From the NCBI GenBank assembly GCA_034409055.1, contig DAOUMU010000532.1, forward strand, positions 1-37,105: a stretch of 37,105 nt of DNA, written 5' to 3'. The stretch is from DAOUMU01 sp034409055. Its GTDB lineage: Bacteria; Chloroflexota; Anaerolineae; 4572-78; J111. How positions within the stretch are numbered: position 1 is the first letter of the stretch; every line of letters begins with the position of its first letter. Under the pieces are notes generated by a model. That model searched no databases, had not been told where the DNA came from, and saw only the letters and a list, made by a program, of their open reading frames with translations. Position numbers and translations under genes: made by a program. Shown here piece after piece: positions 1 through 8,345 of this stretch.

Positions 1-2
1 TC

Positions 3-179
3 CAAGGTTTGCTAGCTACAGATAATCCTGAGGAAAAACTCAAACGTTTGAGCCAAGCCGTGGCTGAGACTTTTCAATTAGCGCCGTCAAAAAAACATAT
101 GGCCCACCAGGAGGTGGTTTGCTTCAACCCAGCCTTTGGCAGCTTTACCAACCATTTAGTTCAGTTTAGCCTCTCCTAA
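3..179 (+). CDS. C-terminal fragment of an unidentified protein
   Basis: An open frame runs from the window edge to a TAA at 177-179 and gives 58 residues. The fragment has a charged helix-like stretch (PEEKLKRLSQAVAETF) and then a hydrophobic, Phe-rich end (FNPAFGSFTNHLVQFSLS). The 5' end lies outside the window. I do not recognise the family. The even codon use and the absence of stops in this frame alone support a real gene end. It is convergent with the metalloprotease gene that follows. Confidence 0.5.
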   Translation, partial: QGLLATDNPEEKLKRLSQAVAETFQLAPSKKHMAHQEVVCFNPAFGSFTNHLVQFSLS

Positions 180-317
180 CAATTCAATAAAAAAACTTGA
201 TCATCGAGTGATACCTGATCATGGCTTCTGCCCTCCTTGTGTTCTGGATTACACAGAACAACAAGATTACTTTTCAGGTACGATGCTGTCAAATTAAATC
301 TCTATAATGTCTAGTCA
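180..317. other. Convergent intergenic spacer
   Basis: This AT-rich spacer lies between two converging stop codons. It contains a short palindrome around 314-328 (TCATTA / TAATGA) that overlaps the protease stop. I see no strong intrinsic terminator for either gene. Confidence 0.4.
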
Positions 318-3300
318 TTACTTAATGATAACCGGCAAATAAATCGAACGGATAGGCCCTGGCGTAGCCGTCACCGGCCCGTGGAACGTACTGACGCCGT
401 GAATGTCCACATCCTCCAGCTTGTAGTAGTAGGTCACCCCCTTGACCACGTCGGCATCGGTGTAGGCATAACTGGTGCCTGAGAGCTCGTCACCCTCCGC
501 CGGGATGAGCGCATCGTTGAGCCTGGTGTAGGGACCTGCGGCAGATGTGGCGCGGTGGAGGTTGAAGCCGGCGTTGTTGGTTTCTGTGCCGGTCTGCCAG
601 GCCAGGGTGACATGGTCGACGGCTGGGTGGGCGGTGAAGGAGAGCAGAGTGATGGCAGTGGGTTCCTCCTTTTCAAAGGCCCCAATGTCACAGATAGCCA
701 GACCGTTGCCGTCGCCGTCGATTGGCCGGTCTTTGCCGCGTTGGTCGGTGGCGGGGCAGGCAACGTCGTCCGCCGTGTCGATGGCCGGGCTGCCGGTCAG
801 GAGGGCGTGGGTTTCGGTGGGGCCGCCGTTATTTTGCAGGGGGCCGAGTAAAGGATCAGCGGTCAGGTCGCCGGGGGCACTGAAGCCACAAGAGCCATCG
901 CTGTCCAGGTTGTGGCCGTTGGAAGTGACCGGAATGCCGTGGCAGTCCGTGCCCAAGGCTTGACCGGCCACAATGGTGTTGACCAGTTCAACCATGTTGC
1001 CGGGGAAGAAGTTTTTGATGCCACCACCTTCGTTATTGGCGCTGTTGCCGGTGATGGTGCTGTTGGTCAATTCGACCGTGCCCTGGTTGGCGATGCCACC
1101 GCCAAAATTAGCGTGGTTGCCACTAACAGTGCTATTGACCAGCGTCACCAGGCTCTCCTCAAAGTTATCGATGCCGCCGCCGTCGCGGCCAGCGCTGTTG
1201 CCGCTGACAGTGCTGTTGGTCAATTTTAGCGTACCCAAGTTGTCGATGCCACCGCCGTCGACCGTGTAGGCACTGTTGTCGCTGATGGTGGTGTCGGTCA
1301 GTTCTACTGTGCCGCCGTTGTCGTTTTTGATTCCACCGCCACTGACATTGGCAGTATTGTTGCTGATGATGCTATTGCCGGACAAGGTCACCACGCCACC
1401 GTTGTTGAAGATGCCGCCGCCATCAATGAGGGCCTCATTACCCAAGATGTCGCTGTTGGTCAGGGTCACCGTGCCCTTGCCGTTATAGATACCGGCGCCG
1501 TTATTAGTGGCCTCGTTGCCGATGACTTGGCTGTCGTCCAGTGTCACCGTACCGCGATTAAAAATACCACCACCATTTACTCCACGACCATTCTGAACAA
1601 CCACCCCTTCCAGTGTCAGGTGTCCTGTAGATGCTACGTGGAAAATGCGGAAGTCAGGCGTGCCGGGAGCGGGGCTGTGGTCAATAAACGATCGTGGGGC
1701 GCTGGCGTGGTCGTTGACGATGGTGATCTCGCTGGTGATAGAGGGCAGGCCATTGGAACCGTCTGTGGTGTTATCCACGGCAGTTAGCCTATAGAGGGAG
1801 AAGGGTGCCTGCAATAGGATGGTGTCGGCTCCATTGCCGGCTGGACAACCACCGGTCGCTGTATCGGTATTGGCCGCCGTAATCGCATCACGCAAGGTGC
1901 AGTCAGGACCGCCGGTCCCTCCAGAGTTTGAGGTTACGATAATAGGGGGAGGGGCGATAAAGGTGGCCATCTTTATATCAGCGCAGCCAGGACTGATATT
2001 GGTTACAGAAACACCACTGACACTATTATCATAGAGTTTGCTGTTGGGATTAGAAGCATTATTAAAGGTGGTGTTATTGCTGGACCCCGGAAAGGGATCG
2101 CCTGGGTCGCCTCTGTTAGTCATATTGTCTAAATGATTCAGGCCATCGGCTTCTTCCAGGTCTACCAGTTTACGATTCTCAGCGTTATTACTGGTACGGG
2201 TCTCGTCAATGTGCCAGATGAGCAGGCCACAGCCGGGCAGGGCCGCATCATAGCCGGTCTTTTGCCGGTTTTCCACCAGGAAATATTCGCCTGTGCCCGA
2301 GGTTTGACCGAAACTCCAATCGACGCCGTTGGGATTATCCAGCAGTTGAATGACCGAGTTCGTTTTATTATCTTCCACCCGGGGCACGTTGTAGTTGGTG
2401 TTAGTGCCCTGGAGTTGAACCGGCGTGAGCCAGCCCTGGTACCATTTTTCCCAGGCGGAGGGGTGGCCCGGCGTGTCACCGCTGAAGGTGGTGCCCAGCC
2501 ACGAGCCGCTGCCCATCACACTCCACTCCCCAACACCCTCAGAGCTGCCGTCGGTGTCGTACAGGTCGGGCCAACTCAGGTCGTGGCCCAACTCGTGGAC
2601 CATTATCCCGATGGTGGCTATGTGGCCGGAGAGTGCTGGACCGTGCCATTCTCCAAACTGGGCGTAGCCACCGCCATTAGAGTAATCACCAACCACCACC
2701 CCGTCCACCGTCGGCGCAGGCACTGACCAACCCAGCGACCACCGGTGGCCCCATACTTTGGGTGTCGGGCTGCCGCCGTAGCTTGCCTCATAGCCGGCCA
2801 CAATGACGATGACGTGCAGTTCAGTGTTGGTGATATAGCCGTTGCTGTCTGCATCGTAACTGGAGTAGTCGATGTACGGATCGGCGGCAACAATGGCATC
2901 CTTTGTGAGCTGCCGGTTGCGATCGTCGGTGTTGCCCCCTGTGTTGGGATGGTTGTAGCCAAGGTTCAGCCAGCCGACAATGCCGTTGTTGGCCGTGCCG
3001 TAGCTTTCCGTGGCCGGGGAGAGGGTGAGTTGGCCGTAGGATACTTCATCGTAGTAACCCTTGACACTACCCGTGGCCCCAAACAAGCTGCTGTTCCACT
3101 GCGCTTCTGTTGTCCCCACCGACCCCTGGTCACTGAAAGAGGCCAGGATTACCAATATACTCTGGGTACCCAGGTTTTGGGCACGGAGAGGTGGGCTTCC
3201 CGGCCCGAACGGGCTGCGGGAGGGGGCAAGGGGGGTCGCATCGCGCAAGTGCGGTTCGATACCCTCAGGCTGATCCCGGTCAGGACGAAGGTTACTTGGC

Positions 3301-3560
3301 ACCAACCGGCCATTTTCATCTTGAATGGCGTAGTACCAGTAACCTGTTTCCTCGTCCTGCACAACCGTGTAGCCGGCCGTTGTTTCGTAACCATTGACCC
3401 ATTCATTACCAAACTGCCTGGCTTCAAAAGTCGCTCCGTCGGGTTGAACAAGGGTCTCCACTATGGGCGCCGGTGGGCCGGCCAGGGCCGGCGTGGCTGA
3501 CAGCCCGGCAAAAACTATGACGGTCACGATTGTAGCCGACAACAAACACTTTAGTTTCAT
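318..3560 (-). CDS. Secreted M6-family metalloprotease with CSLREA-type beta-helix region
   Basis: This is a 1080-residue exported protein. The start is set at the ATG at 3558-3560 because AGGAG lies 8-9 nt upstream; a longer frame reaching 3593 has no such site. The N-terminus (MKLKCLL..., cleavage near ALA-GPP) is a signal peptide. Residues about 130-500 form an M6 (immune inhibitor A-like) peptidase. The zinc motif HELGH is at about 322-326, followed by WPDLYD and GEWSVMGSGSW. A Ca-binding-like loop (DADSNGYITNTE) sits at about 236-247. A CSLREA-like motif (CTLRDAITAANTD, about 554) opens a right-handed beta-helix of six to seven repeats of the GGGIxNxGTVxLTNSTVSGN type (about 663-860). 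A fibronectin-like C-terminal domain ends in YLPVIIK. Its substrate is unknown; extracellular protein degradation is likely. Confidence 0.9.
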   Translation of the reverse strand: MKLKCLLSATIVTVIVFAGLSATPALAGPPAPIVETLVQPDGATFEARQFGNEWVNGYETTAGYTVVQDEETGYWYYAIQDENGRLVPSNLRPDRDQPEGIEPHLRDATPLAPSRSPFGPGSPPLRAQNLGTQSILVILASFSDQGSVGTTEAQWNSSLFGATGSVKGYYDEVSYGQLTLSPATESYGTANNGIVGWLNLGYNHPNTGGNTDDRNRQLTKDAIVAADPYIDYSSYDADSNGYITNTELHVIVIVAGYEASYGGSPTPKVWGHRWSLGWSVPAPTVDGVVVGDYSNGGGYAQFGEWHGPALSGHIATIGIMVHELGHDLSWPDLYDTDGSSEGVGEWSVMGSGSWLGTTFSGDTPGHPSAWEKWYQGWLTPVQLQGTNTNYNVPRVEDNKTNSVIQLLDNPNGVDWSFGQTSGTGEYFLVENRQKTGYDAALPGCGLLIWHIDETRTSNNAENRKLVDLEEADGLNHLDNMTNRGDPGDPFPGSSNNTTFNNASNPNSKLYDNSVSGVSVTNISPGCADIKMATFIAPPPIIVTSNSGGTGGPDCTLRDAITAANTDTATGGCPAGNGADTILLQAPFSLYRLTAVDNTTDGSNGLPSITSEITIVNDHASAPRSFIDHSPAPGTPDFRIFHVASTGHLTLEGVVVQNGRGVNGGGIFNRGTVTLDDSQVIGNEATNNGAGIYNGKGTVTLTNSDILGNEALIDGGGIFNNGGVVTLSGNSIISNNTANVSGGGIKNDNGGTVELTDTTISDNSAYTVDGGGIDNLGTLKLTNSTVSGNSAGRDGGGIDNFEESLVTLVNSTVSGNHANFGGGIANQGTVELTNSTITGNSANNEGGGIKNFFPGNMVELVNTIVAGQALGTDCHGIPVTSNGHNLDSDGSCGFSAPGDLTADPLLGPLQNNGGPTETHALLTGSPAIDTADDVACPATDQRGKDRPIDGDGNGLAICDIGAFEKEEPTAITLLSFTAHPAVDHVTLAWQTGTETNNAGFNLHRATSAAGPYTRLNDALIPAEGDELSGTSYAYTDADVVKGVTYYYKLEDVDIHGVSTFHGPVTATPGPIRSIYLPVIIK

Positions 3561-3593
3561 CTTAATTTCTCCTTTCAAATTTGAAGCCGGCAA

Positions 3594-4226
3594 CCCTTAG
3601 AATACGCAATACGCACCGGTCAACGGGGTAGCAATCAGGATGCCAGAGTCCCCTTGTACCTTGTACTTGTTCAATGACAAAAGTACAGGTAAAATAAAAG
3701 CGCATCGTTGCATCCTCTGTGGATTGCAATTGTGTGCCTGGAAGATCACGCGTAGGGGTCCTGTCCGTGCGCGTGGTCTTCTTTATATTTGCTACTTTCT
3801 TCCACTGTAATTTAGCGAATCGTTCGCGTAAGAGGTTACGATACATTTTTGTCAAGCAAGGTACAATCTGCTATATCTCACCTCCTTGTTCGCTCTCTGC
3901 AAGTAAAAACAACGGAAAAGTGGATGGATGGACGATGGCATAGCCAACACGGCCCACGTCTTATGGGCGGCTATGTTGTTGAAAACGGGCGTGGCCACAA
4001 GCCACGCAGTATGCTATTATGGCAGAAAAGACGGGCTGGAAGCCGGTGTAGCAGTTGGAGCCGGGGTCAAAGATGACTTGGACGCTACCGGAGTGGGAAG
4101 ACTACTATACGGATTGATCTAAATCCGTATCAAATCGGAGAATTTGTTGGACTCGGATAGGGTTTATCAGCAAGATTATAGCCAGAAACACCCAACCTTA
4201 CTGTCTTTTAACAATGTACAAATAGA
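3594..4226. other. Gene-poor region upstream of the protease
   Basis: No convincing gene is seen. On the minus strand an AAGGAGG (plus 3881-3887) is followed by no well-placed start; the nearest frame would begin with TTG at 3855, 25 nt away, and run into the protease leader. A hairpin at 3744-3778 (GATCACGCG / CGCGTGGTC) is followed on the plus strand by a T-rich stretch. A second perfect 7-bp hairpin (GCGTGGC / GCCACGC) lies near 3988-4006. The 64-codon plus frame 3928-4122 has no clear ribosome site or family resemblance. The AATACGCAATACGCA stretch near 3600 resembles the repeats near 4732 and 35570. Confidence 0.4.
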
Positions 4227-4255
4227 TTGGCACAAAAATATAGAAATCTCATAAG
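4227..4255 (+). promoter_or_regulatory. Candidate sigma-70 promoter for the small transcript
   Basis: TTGGCA (4227-4232) and CATAAG (4250-4255) are separated by 17 bp. The -35 box is good and the -10 box matches 4 of 6. It lies upstream of a short frame with a ribosome site and a strong terminator on the same strand. Confidence 0.4.
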
Positions 4256-4313
4256 AAAAACATAAGAATTTGGTTAGAAATAGCAGTTAGCCGGCAGACA
4301 TGTGGAGGCTACG

Positions 4314-4385
4314 ATGGCCAAGCGTTACAAGATCAAAATCAATGTGACAAAAGTTGTTACAATTATATCACAAGAAATGGCATGA
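4314..4385 (+). CDS. Candidate 23-residue peptide or small-RNA gene
   Basis: ATG at 4314 is preceded by GTGGAGG with a 6-nt gap, a good Shine-Dalgarno site. The frame encodes MAKRYKIKINVTKVVTIISQ and then EMA before TGA: a basic start and a hydrophobic, beta-prone middle. It lies between a candidate promoter (4227-4255) and a perfect terminator (4499-4540), so the three signals define a transcript of about 280 nt. The 110 nt after the stop are AT-rich and contain a 12-bp palindrome GACCGTACGGTC at 4463-4474. No family is recognised. It may be a noncoding RNA rather than a peptide gene. Confidence 0.3.
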   Translation: MAKRYKIKINVTKVVTIISQEMA

Positions 4386-4498
4386 AATATTTCAGTTTAA
4401 ATTTCAAAAAAAATTCATTTTGAATTTTTCAGACAAGGTATCTCGAAGCAGTGGGTCAAACAGACCGTACGGTCAAACGGTAAGTGATTTAAACCCAA

Positions 4499-4540
4499 AA
4501 CGGGCGACTTCCGTGTAATGAAGTCGCCCGTTGCTTTTTC
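4499..4540 (+). terminator. Rho-independent terminator
   Basis: A perfect 13-bp stem (AACGGGCGACTTC at 4499-4511, GAAGTCGCCCGTT at 4520-4532) with an 8-nt loop is followed by GCTTTTTC. It is directional for the plus strand and has no annotated plus-strand gene before it except the small frame at 4314. Confidence 0.85.
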
Positions 4541-4543
4541 TTG

Positions 4544-4708
4544 AATCTGATCAAATTATGTAGGGGTCAACAACATTCTGAACAGTTTATGCTCGGTCTG
4601 GATTGCCAAATCCAGGCCATAATGGGGCACAGTTGCCGGATTTGGCAATCCGGCAGGAGCGGTTAAGTGTTCAACATCATCTTGACCCCTACAAATCTGA
4701 CCAAATTA
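4544..4708. mobile_element. MITE-like element with terminal inverted repeats and 15-bp flanking direct repeats
   Basis: The element spans 4559-4693 (135 bp). Terminal inverted repeats are TGTAGGGGTCAA (4559-4570) and TTGACCCCTACA (4682-4693), and similarity continues inward. A nested 14-bp inverted repeat, GGATTGCCAAATCC / GGATTTGGCAATCC, lies at about 4600-4651. The flanks AATCTGATCAAATTA (4544-4558) and AATCTGACCAAATTA (4694-4708) match at 14 of 15 positions and look like a target-site duplication. It has no coding capacity. Confidence 0.75.
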
Positions 4709-4731
4709 CACCACCTGCTGGAAAAATTGTT

Positions 4732-4782
4732 CGTATTGCGTACTGCGTAAGATTAACGCAACACGCAACACGCAACACGCCC
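4732..4782. repeat. Short tandem repeat, CGTATTGCG / ACGCAAC type
   Basis: CGTATTGCGTACTGCG is followed by about three tandem copies of a 7-8-nt ACGCAAC(AC) unit. The two halves are roughly inverted. Related stretches occur near 3600 and 35570. It sits just downstream of the aldehyde dehydrogenase stop. Confidence 0.6.
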
Positions 4783-4787
4783 CTCCC

Positions 4788-6245
4788 TCAATACGGATAC
4801 CAAAAATCCTTCACCTTATCACTAAAATCCCAATGAACGTGCTTCGTCTCCAGGAAGCTCTCCAGGCCCTCTTGGCCCAGTTCGCGGGCGTTGCCGCTCA
4901 TCTTCATACCGCCGAAGGGACCGGCGTAGTTGTCGGTCAGGGGGTCGTTGATCCAGATGGTACCGGCCTGGACCTCCTCGAAAAAACGCTTGGCCAGGCG
5001 GGCGTCGTTGGTACGGAGTACGGCCCCCAGGCCGTAGTCGGTGTCGTTGGCCAACTCGATGGCCTGGTCAAAGGTGCGGTAGGTCATAATGGGGATGGTC
5101 GGGCCAAAGGTTTCCTCCTGCATGCATTTCATCGAGTGATTGACGTCGACCAGAACGGTTGGCTCGTAGAACCAGCCCCGCTCAAATTGTTCGGGAGCTT
5201 TGCCCCCGGTCAACACTTTAGCCCCTTTCACTTTGGCCTCGGCCACGTGATCTGCCACCGTGGCCCGGTAAGAGGCGGCAGCCATCGGTCCTATGTCGGT
5301 CGTCCGTTCAATCCCCGGTCCCAGACGCAGACCCCGGACAAAATCTGTCATCGCCTCGGCGAAGGTCTCCCCCATTTCCTGGGGAACGTAGACCCGTTCG
5401 GTAGAGGTACAAACCTGGCCGGTGTTGATCAGGGCCGCGTAAGCCACGGCTTCCACAGCGGTCTCAATATCGGCATCGGGGGCAATGACAAAGGGATCTT
5501 TACCACCCAACTCCAGGTGCAGGCGTTTGATTCGTTTGGCAGCCAGGCTGGCAATGCGCTGGCCGATAGCGGTCGAACCGGTAAAGGCGATGACCGGTAC
5601 GTCGGGATGCTCGACCAGCACATCACCCACCTGGTTACCCCGGCCCGTAAGCACATTCACCACGCCTGGCGGAAAGTGATCGAAAACAATTTCGGCCAGG
5701 CGTAGGGTCGCCAGGGGCGTATGGCTGGAGGGTTTGATGATGACGGTGTTGCCGGCGGCCAGAGCCGGGGCCACCTTCCAAATCATCAGCAGGAGGGGAT
5801 AGTTAAAGGGAACAATACAGGCGACCACGCCGTAAGGTTCCTTGAGGACGAAATTGAATTGGGACCGTTCGGCCGGAGGGATCACCCGCCCCCGATAGTT
5901 GCGGGCCAGTTCGGCGTAATAGTCCATAGTGCCGATGGTCCACTCTGTCTCTTCCTCATGCTCCGAAATGGCTTTGCCTTCTTCCAGGGTCAGCAATTCA
6001 GCTATCTCGTCAAAGTGATCGCGCAGTTTGCGAGCGGCCTCGTGCAACATTTCGCACCGTTCCAGGGCCGTCACCCAGCGCCATTCTTTGAAGGCGGTTT
6101 TGGCCGCCTCAATGGCTTTGACCGCATCCTCCGGACTGCCGTTTGGCACCGTGTCCAGAAGCTCTTCCGTGGCCGGGTTGAATATGTCGATGGTTGCGCC
6201 ATCGCTACTGGCCACCCATTGACCGTTGATGTACATTGGTTTCAT
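4788..6245 (-). CDS. NAD(P)-dependent aldehyde dehydrogenase
   Basis: A full-length 485-residue member of the ALDH superfamily, which oxidises an aldehyde to the carboxylate with NAD(P). Key residues are visible: Asn148 in PFNYP, Lys171 in KPSSHTP, the FTGSTAIG nucleotide loop (221-228), Glu245 in ELGGKDP, the catalytic Cys279 in GQVCTSTERV, and EETFGP (377-382). The ATG at 6245 has GGAG about 9 nt upstream. It lies 21 bp after the tungsten AOR gene on the same strand, so the two are probably co-transcribed and act on aldehydes with different electron acceptors. The exact substrate cannot be read from sequence; betaine, succinate-semialdehyde or aromatic aldehydes are all possible. Confidence 0.92.
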   Translation of the reverse strand: MKPMYINGQWVASSDGATIDIFNPATEELLDTVPNGSPEDAVKAIEAAKTAFKEWRWVTALERCEMLHEAARKLRDHFDEIAELLTLEEGKAISEHEEETEWTIGTMDYYAELARNYRGRVIPPAERSQFNFVLKEPYGVVACIVPFNYPLLLMIWKVAPALAAGNTVIIKPSSHTPLATLRLAEIVFDHFPPGVVNVLTGRGNQVGDVLVEHPDVPVIAFTGSTAIGQRIASLAAKRIKRLHLELGGKDPFVIAPDADIETAVEAVAYAALINTGQVCTSTERVYVPQEMGETFAEAMTDFVRGLRLGPGIERTTDIGPMAAASYRATVADHVAEAKVKGAKVLTGGKAPEQFERGWFYEPTVLVDVNHSMKCMQEETFGPTIPIMTYRTFDQAIELANDTDYGLGAVLRTNDARLAKRFFEEVQAGTIWINDPLTDNYAGPFGGMKMSGNARELGQEGLESFLETKHVHWDFSDKVKDFWYPY

Positions 6246-6266
6246 TTGGATCGTCTCCTACTGCTA

Positions 6267-8210
6267 CTACAGATTTAACTTATCAGCCACCCAGGCCAAA
6301 TCCAGTTCCTCCAGCTTGTACCGGGTGGGGATACCCGTTTCTACATCCCAATCGTTTTGGCGGAAATATTCGTCCATGGCCGCCTCAAATTGAGCCCGGT
6401 CAACCTTGATACCCCCGGTGGAACCACCCTTGAGGGCCTTTTTGAACATCTTTTCCGGTAGTTTGTCCTGTCCCCGATCAATCCCCTCACGGGCGTTGAA
6501 GGCGCGCATCATATTCAAGCGGCGCTCACCCACTGCCAGGAGTTCATCGATCGTCACATCCCAGCCGGTGACGTAATGAATCATGTTTAGGAGTTCCTGG
6601 GGACCATACAGTTGCCAGGCTGGCCCGTAAACAAATTGGCAGACGTTGACACTATCCATAGCACTGTAGAGATACTGGGTCAGCCGGGCGTATCTGACCT
6701 TTTCCGGGCCAAGCGACAGTTGTGGCTGGGCTTCGGTCAGGCCTAACAAGGCCAAACGGTCGGGATAACTAACCTCTTCGCCTTCGTAAGAACCATCGTG
6801 CTCACTGCTCTGGTGGTCCGCGCCAAAGGGATTGACGGCGTAAATCAGGGCCAGGCTGCGCTTGAGTTGGGGCATATGGGCCGGGGTTTCTTGCTTGTGG
6901 CTGGTGACGAGATATTCCTCCGTACCTCGCCCAATCATCTCCGCCGCCCGGGCCGAACCGTTGGCCAGAATATCCCCAAACCCTTCCCGCTTGGCGATCA
7001 TTTCGGTCATTTTGACCATGGCTTCGGCGTTACCGAATTTCAGCTCTAGCCCACCGGTATCTTCGGTGGTAATTTTGCCGTTTTCAAAACATTCCATGGC
7101 CCAGGCAATGGTGGCCCCGCAGGAAATCGTGTCGACGCCGTACCGGTTGCAGATTTCATTGGCTTTGGCAATGGCGGCCAGGTCGCCGATACCGCAATAG
7201 TTGCCAAAAGTCGAAGTGGTTTCATATTCCGGGCCGCCGTAATGGGGGTCAACTTTATAGGGACCGTCGGTAATTTCGACCACCCGCTTGCAGCGAACGG
7301 TGCAGCTATAGCAGGTATCCCGGCCCCGTAAATCCTGTTTGTCTTCTGCCGCACCCTTGAGAATGGTATCGTACATGGTGGGACCATCGATTTTTTCCCA
7401 CTCGTCAAAAACACCGCTGTTAAAGTTGTAGGAGGGCAACATCCCGACCGCTTGCTGGGCACCAGTGGTTTCAGCCGTGCCGTACTTACCCAATCCGGCT
7501 ACGTCAGACCCCGGAAAAATTTTGGCCCCATAGCGAGCCAAGTCGTTCATTCCTTCTTTATTGGCCAGCGTAAAGTTCTTTTTACCCTGTTTGCCCCGCA
7601 CGGCAATGGCCTTTAAGTTTTTACTGGCCATGACCACCCCCATACCAGTGCGTCCGTTAGCCCGATTGCTCATATTAATAATGGCTGAAAAAAGAACCCC
7701 TTTTTCGGCCGCCGGACCAGCCTGGGCGATTTCAATGTGATCATCGCCCAGTTCTTCCTTCAGCATGGCCTCGACCTCACCGGTTATTTTACCCCACAAA
7801 TGGCTGGCCTCCCTCAGTTCATAGTGCCCATCGTTCACCCATAGATAAACCGGCTGGGGGGCTTTGCCCTTGATGATAAAGGCGTCGAATCCGGCAAATT
7901 TCATTTCAGCCGGGAAGAAGCCGCCGCATTGGGCATCGCCGATGGCTCCGGTCAGAGGGCTCTTGGCCGTGGCCGTCATACGACTCTGGCCGGAGATGGG
8001 AGCGCCGGTCGTGACACTCACCGCCAGGGCCAGCACATTATCGGGACCAAGGGGGTCGGCCCCGGCTGGCATTTCTTTGAGCAGGTAATACATGTTCAGG
8101 GCGCTGCCGCCCATATATTTCCGGTAAAAGCTTGCCGGGGGTTGTTCAACCTCAAGCTCGCCGGTGGTTAGATTGATGTGTAATATTTTGCCGTTGTATC
8201 CATTTGGCAT
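6267..8210 (-). CDS. aor: Tungsten-containing aldehyde:ferredoxin oxidoreductase
   Basis: This 647-residue protein matches the AOR family throughout. The N-terminus (GYNGKILHINLTTGE) and YMGGSALN are typical. The [4Fe-4S] ligands are CYSCTVRC (Cys300, Cys303, Cys307) and Cys524 in SVNVCQF. The family enzyme binds tungsten bis-pyranopterin and transfers electrons from aldehyde oxidation to ferredoxin, and can run in reverse with acids. The ATG at 8210 has GGGAG 7 nt upstream. A MoaD/ThiS-like gene lies just upstream, a common arrangement for this family. It is cytoplasmic, with no signal peptide. The closest subtype (AOR, FOR, GOR or WOR) is not decided. Confidence 0.93.
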   Translation of the reverse strand: MPNGYNGKILHINLTTGELEVEQPPASFYRKYMGGSALNMYYLLKEMPAGADPLGPDNVLALAVSVTTGAPISGQSRMTATAKSPLTGAIGDAQCGGFFPAEMKFAGFDAFIIKGKAPQPVYLWVNDGHYELREASHLWGKITGEVEAMLKEELGDDHIEIAQAGPAAEKGVLFSAIINMSNRANGRTGMGVVMASKNLKAIAVRGKQGKKNFTLANKEGMNDLARYGAKIFPGSDVAGLGKYGTAETTGAQQAVGMLPSYNFNSGVFDEWEKIDGPTMYDTILKGAAEDKQDLRGRDTCYSCTVRCKRVVEITDGPYKVDPHYGGPEYETTSTFGNYCGIGDLAAIAKANEICNRYGVDTISCGATIAWAMECFENGKITTEDTGGLELKFGNAEAMVKMTEMIAKREGFGDILANGSARAAEMIGRGTEEYLVTSHKQETPAHMPQLKRSLALIYAVNPFGADHQSSEHDGSYEGEEVSYPDRLALLGLTEAQPQLSLGPEKVRYARLTQYLYSAMDSVNVCQFVYGPAWQLYGPQELLNMIHYVTGWDVTIDELLAVGERRLNMMRAFNAREGIDRGQDKLPEKMFKKALKGGSTGGIKVDRAQFEAAMDEYFRQNDWDVETGIPTRYKLEELDLAWVADKLNL

Positions 8211-8270
8211 AGTGATTCTCCCTGATTAGTTTGTTTGTTGTATCCTTTTCAAATTTGTGGATAGTGTCGA

Positions 8271-8340
8271 GGCGAGGCAAGTCGGAGTGCAGCTTGTTTG
8301 CCTCGATTACCCCCAATCCGACTTGCCTCGTCCCTACGCT
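8271..8340. repeat. Inverted-repeat element, GTAGGG/CGAGGC family, copy 1
   Basis: A perfect 14-bp inverted repeat (CGAGGCAAGTCGGA at 8273-8286, TCCGACTTGCCTCG at 8317-8330) lies between the MoaD-like and AOR genes. A related partial copy lies at 34184-34225. Transcripts crossing this gap would fold into a strong hairpin, which could lower or protect the AOR part of the message. Confidence 0.7.
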
Positions 8341-8345
8341 ACGCT

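Noticed and set aside
547..2034. Many long open frames on the strand opposite the M6 protease
   Set aside because: They are antisense to repeat-rich, GC-skewed coding sequence and have low-complexity translations and no ribosome sites.
3562..3855. 97-codon minus-strand frame (TTG start) before the protease
   Set aside because: The AAGGAGG lies 25 nt before the TTG, the translation shows no family features, and it overlaps the protease ribosome site.
3960..4110. Possible riboswitch with the GCGTGGC-CACAA-GCCACGC hairpin
   Set aside because: I could not match it to a c-di-GMP, cobalamin or other known consensus on either strand.
3928..4122. 64-codon plus-strand frame with Gly/Ala/Val-rich sequence
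   Set aside because: No Shine-Dalgarno site, no promoter and no recognisable family; the region is dominated by hairpins.
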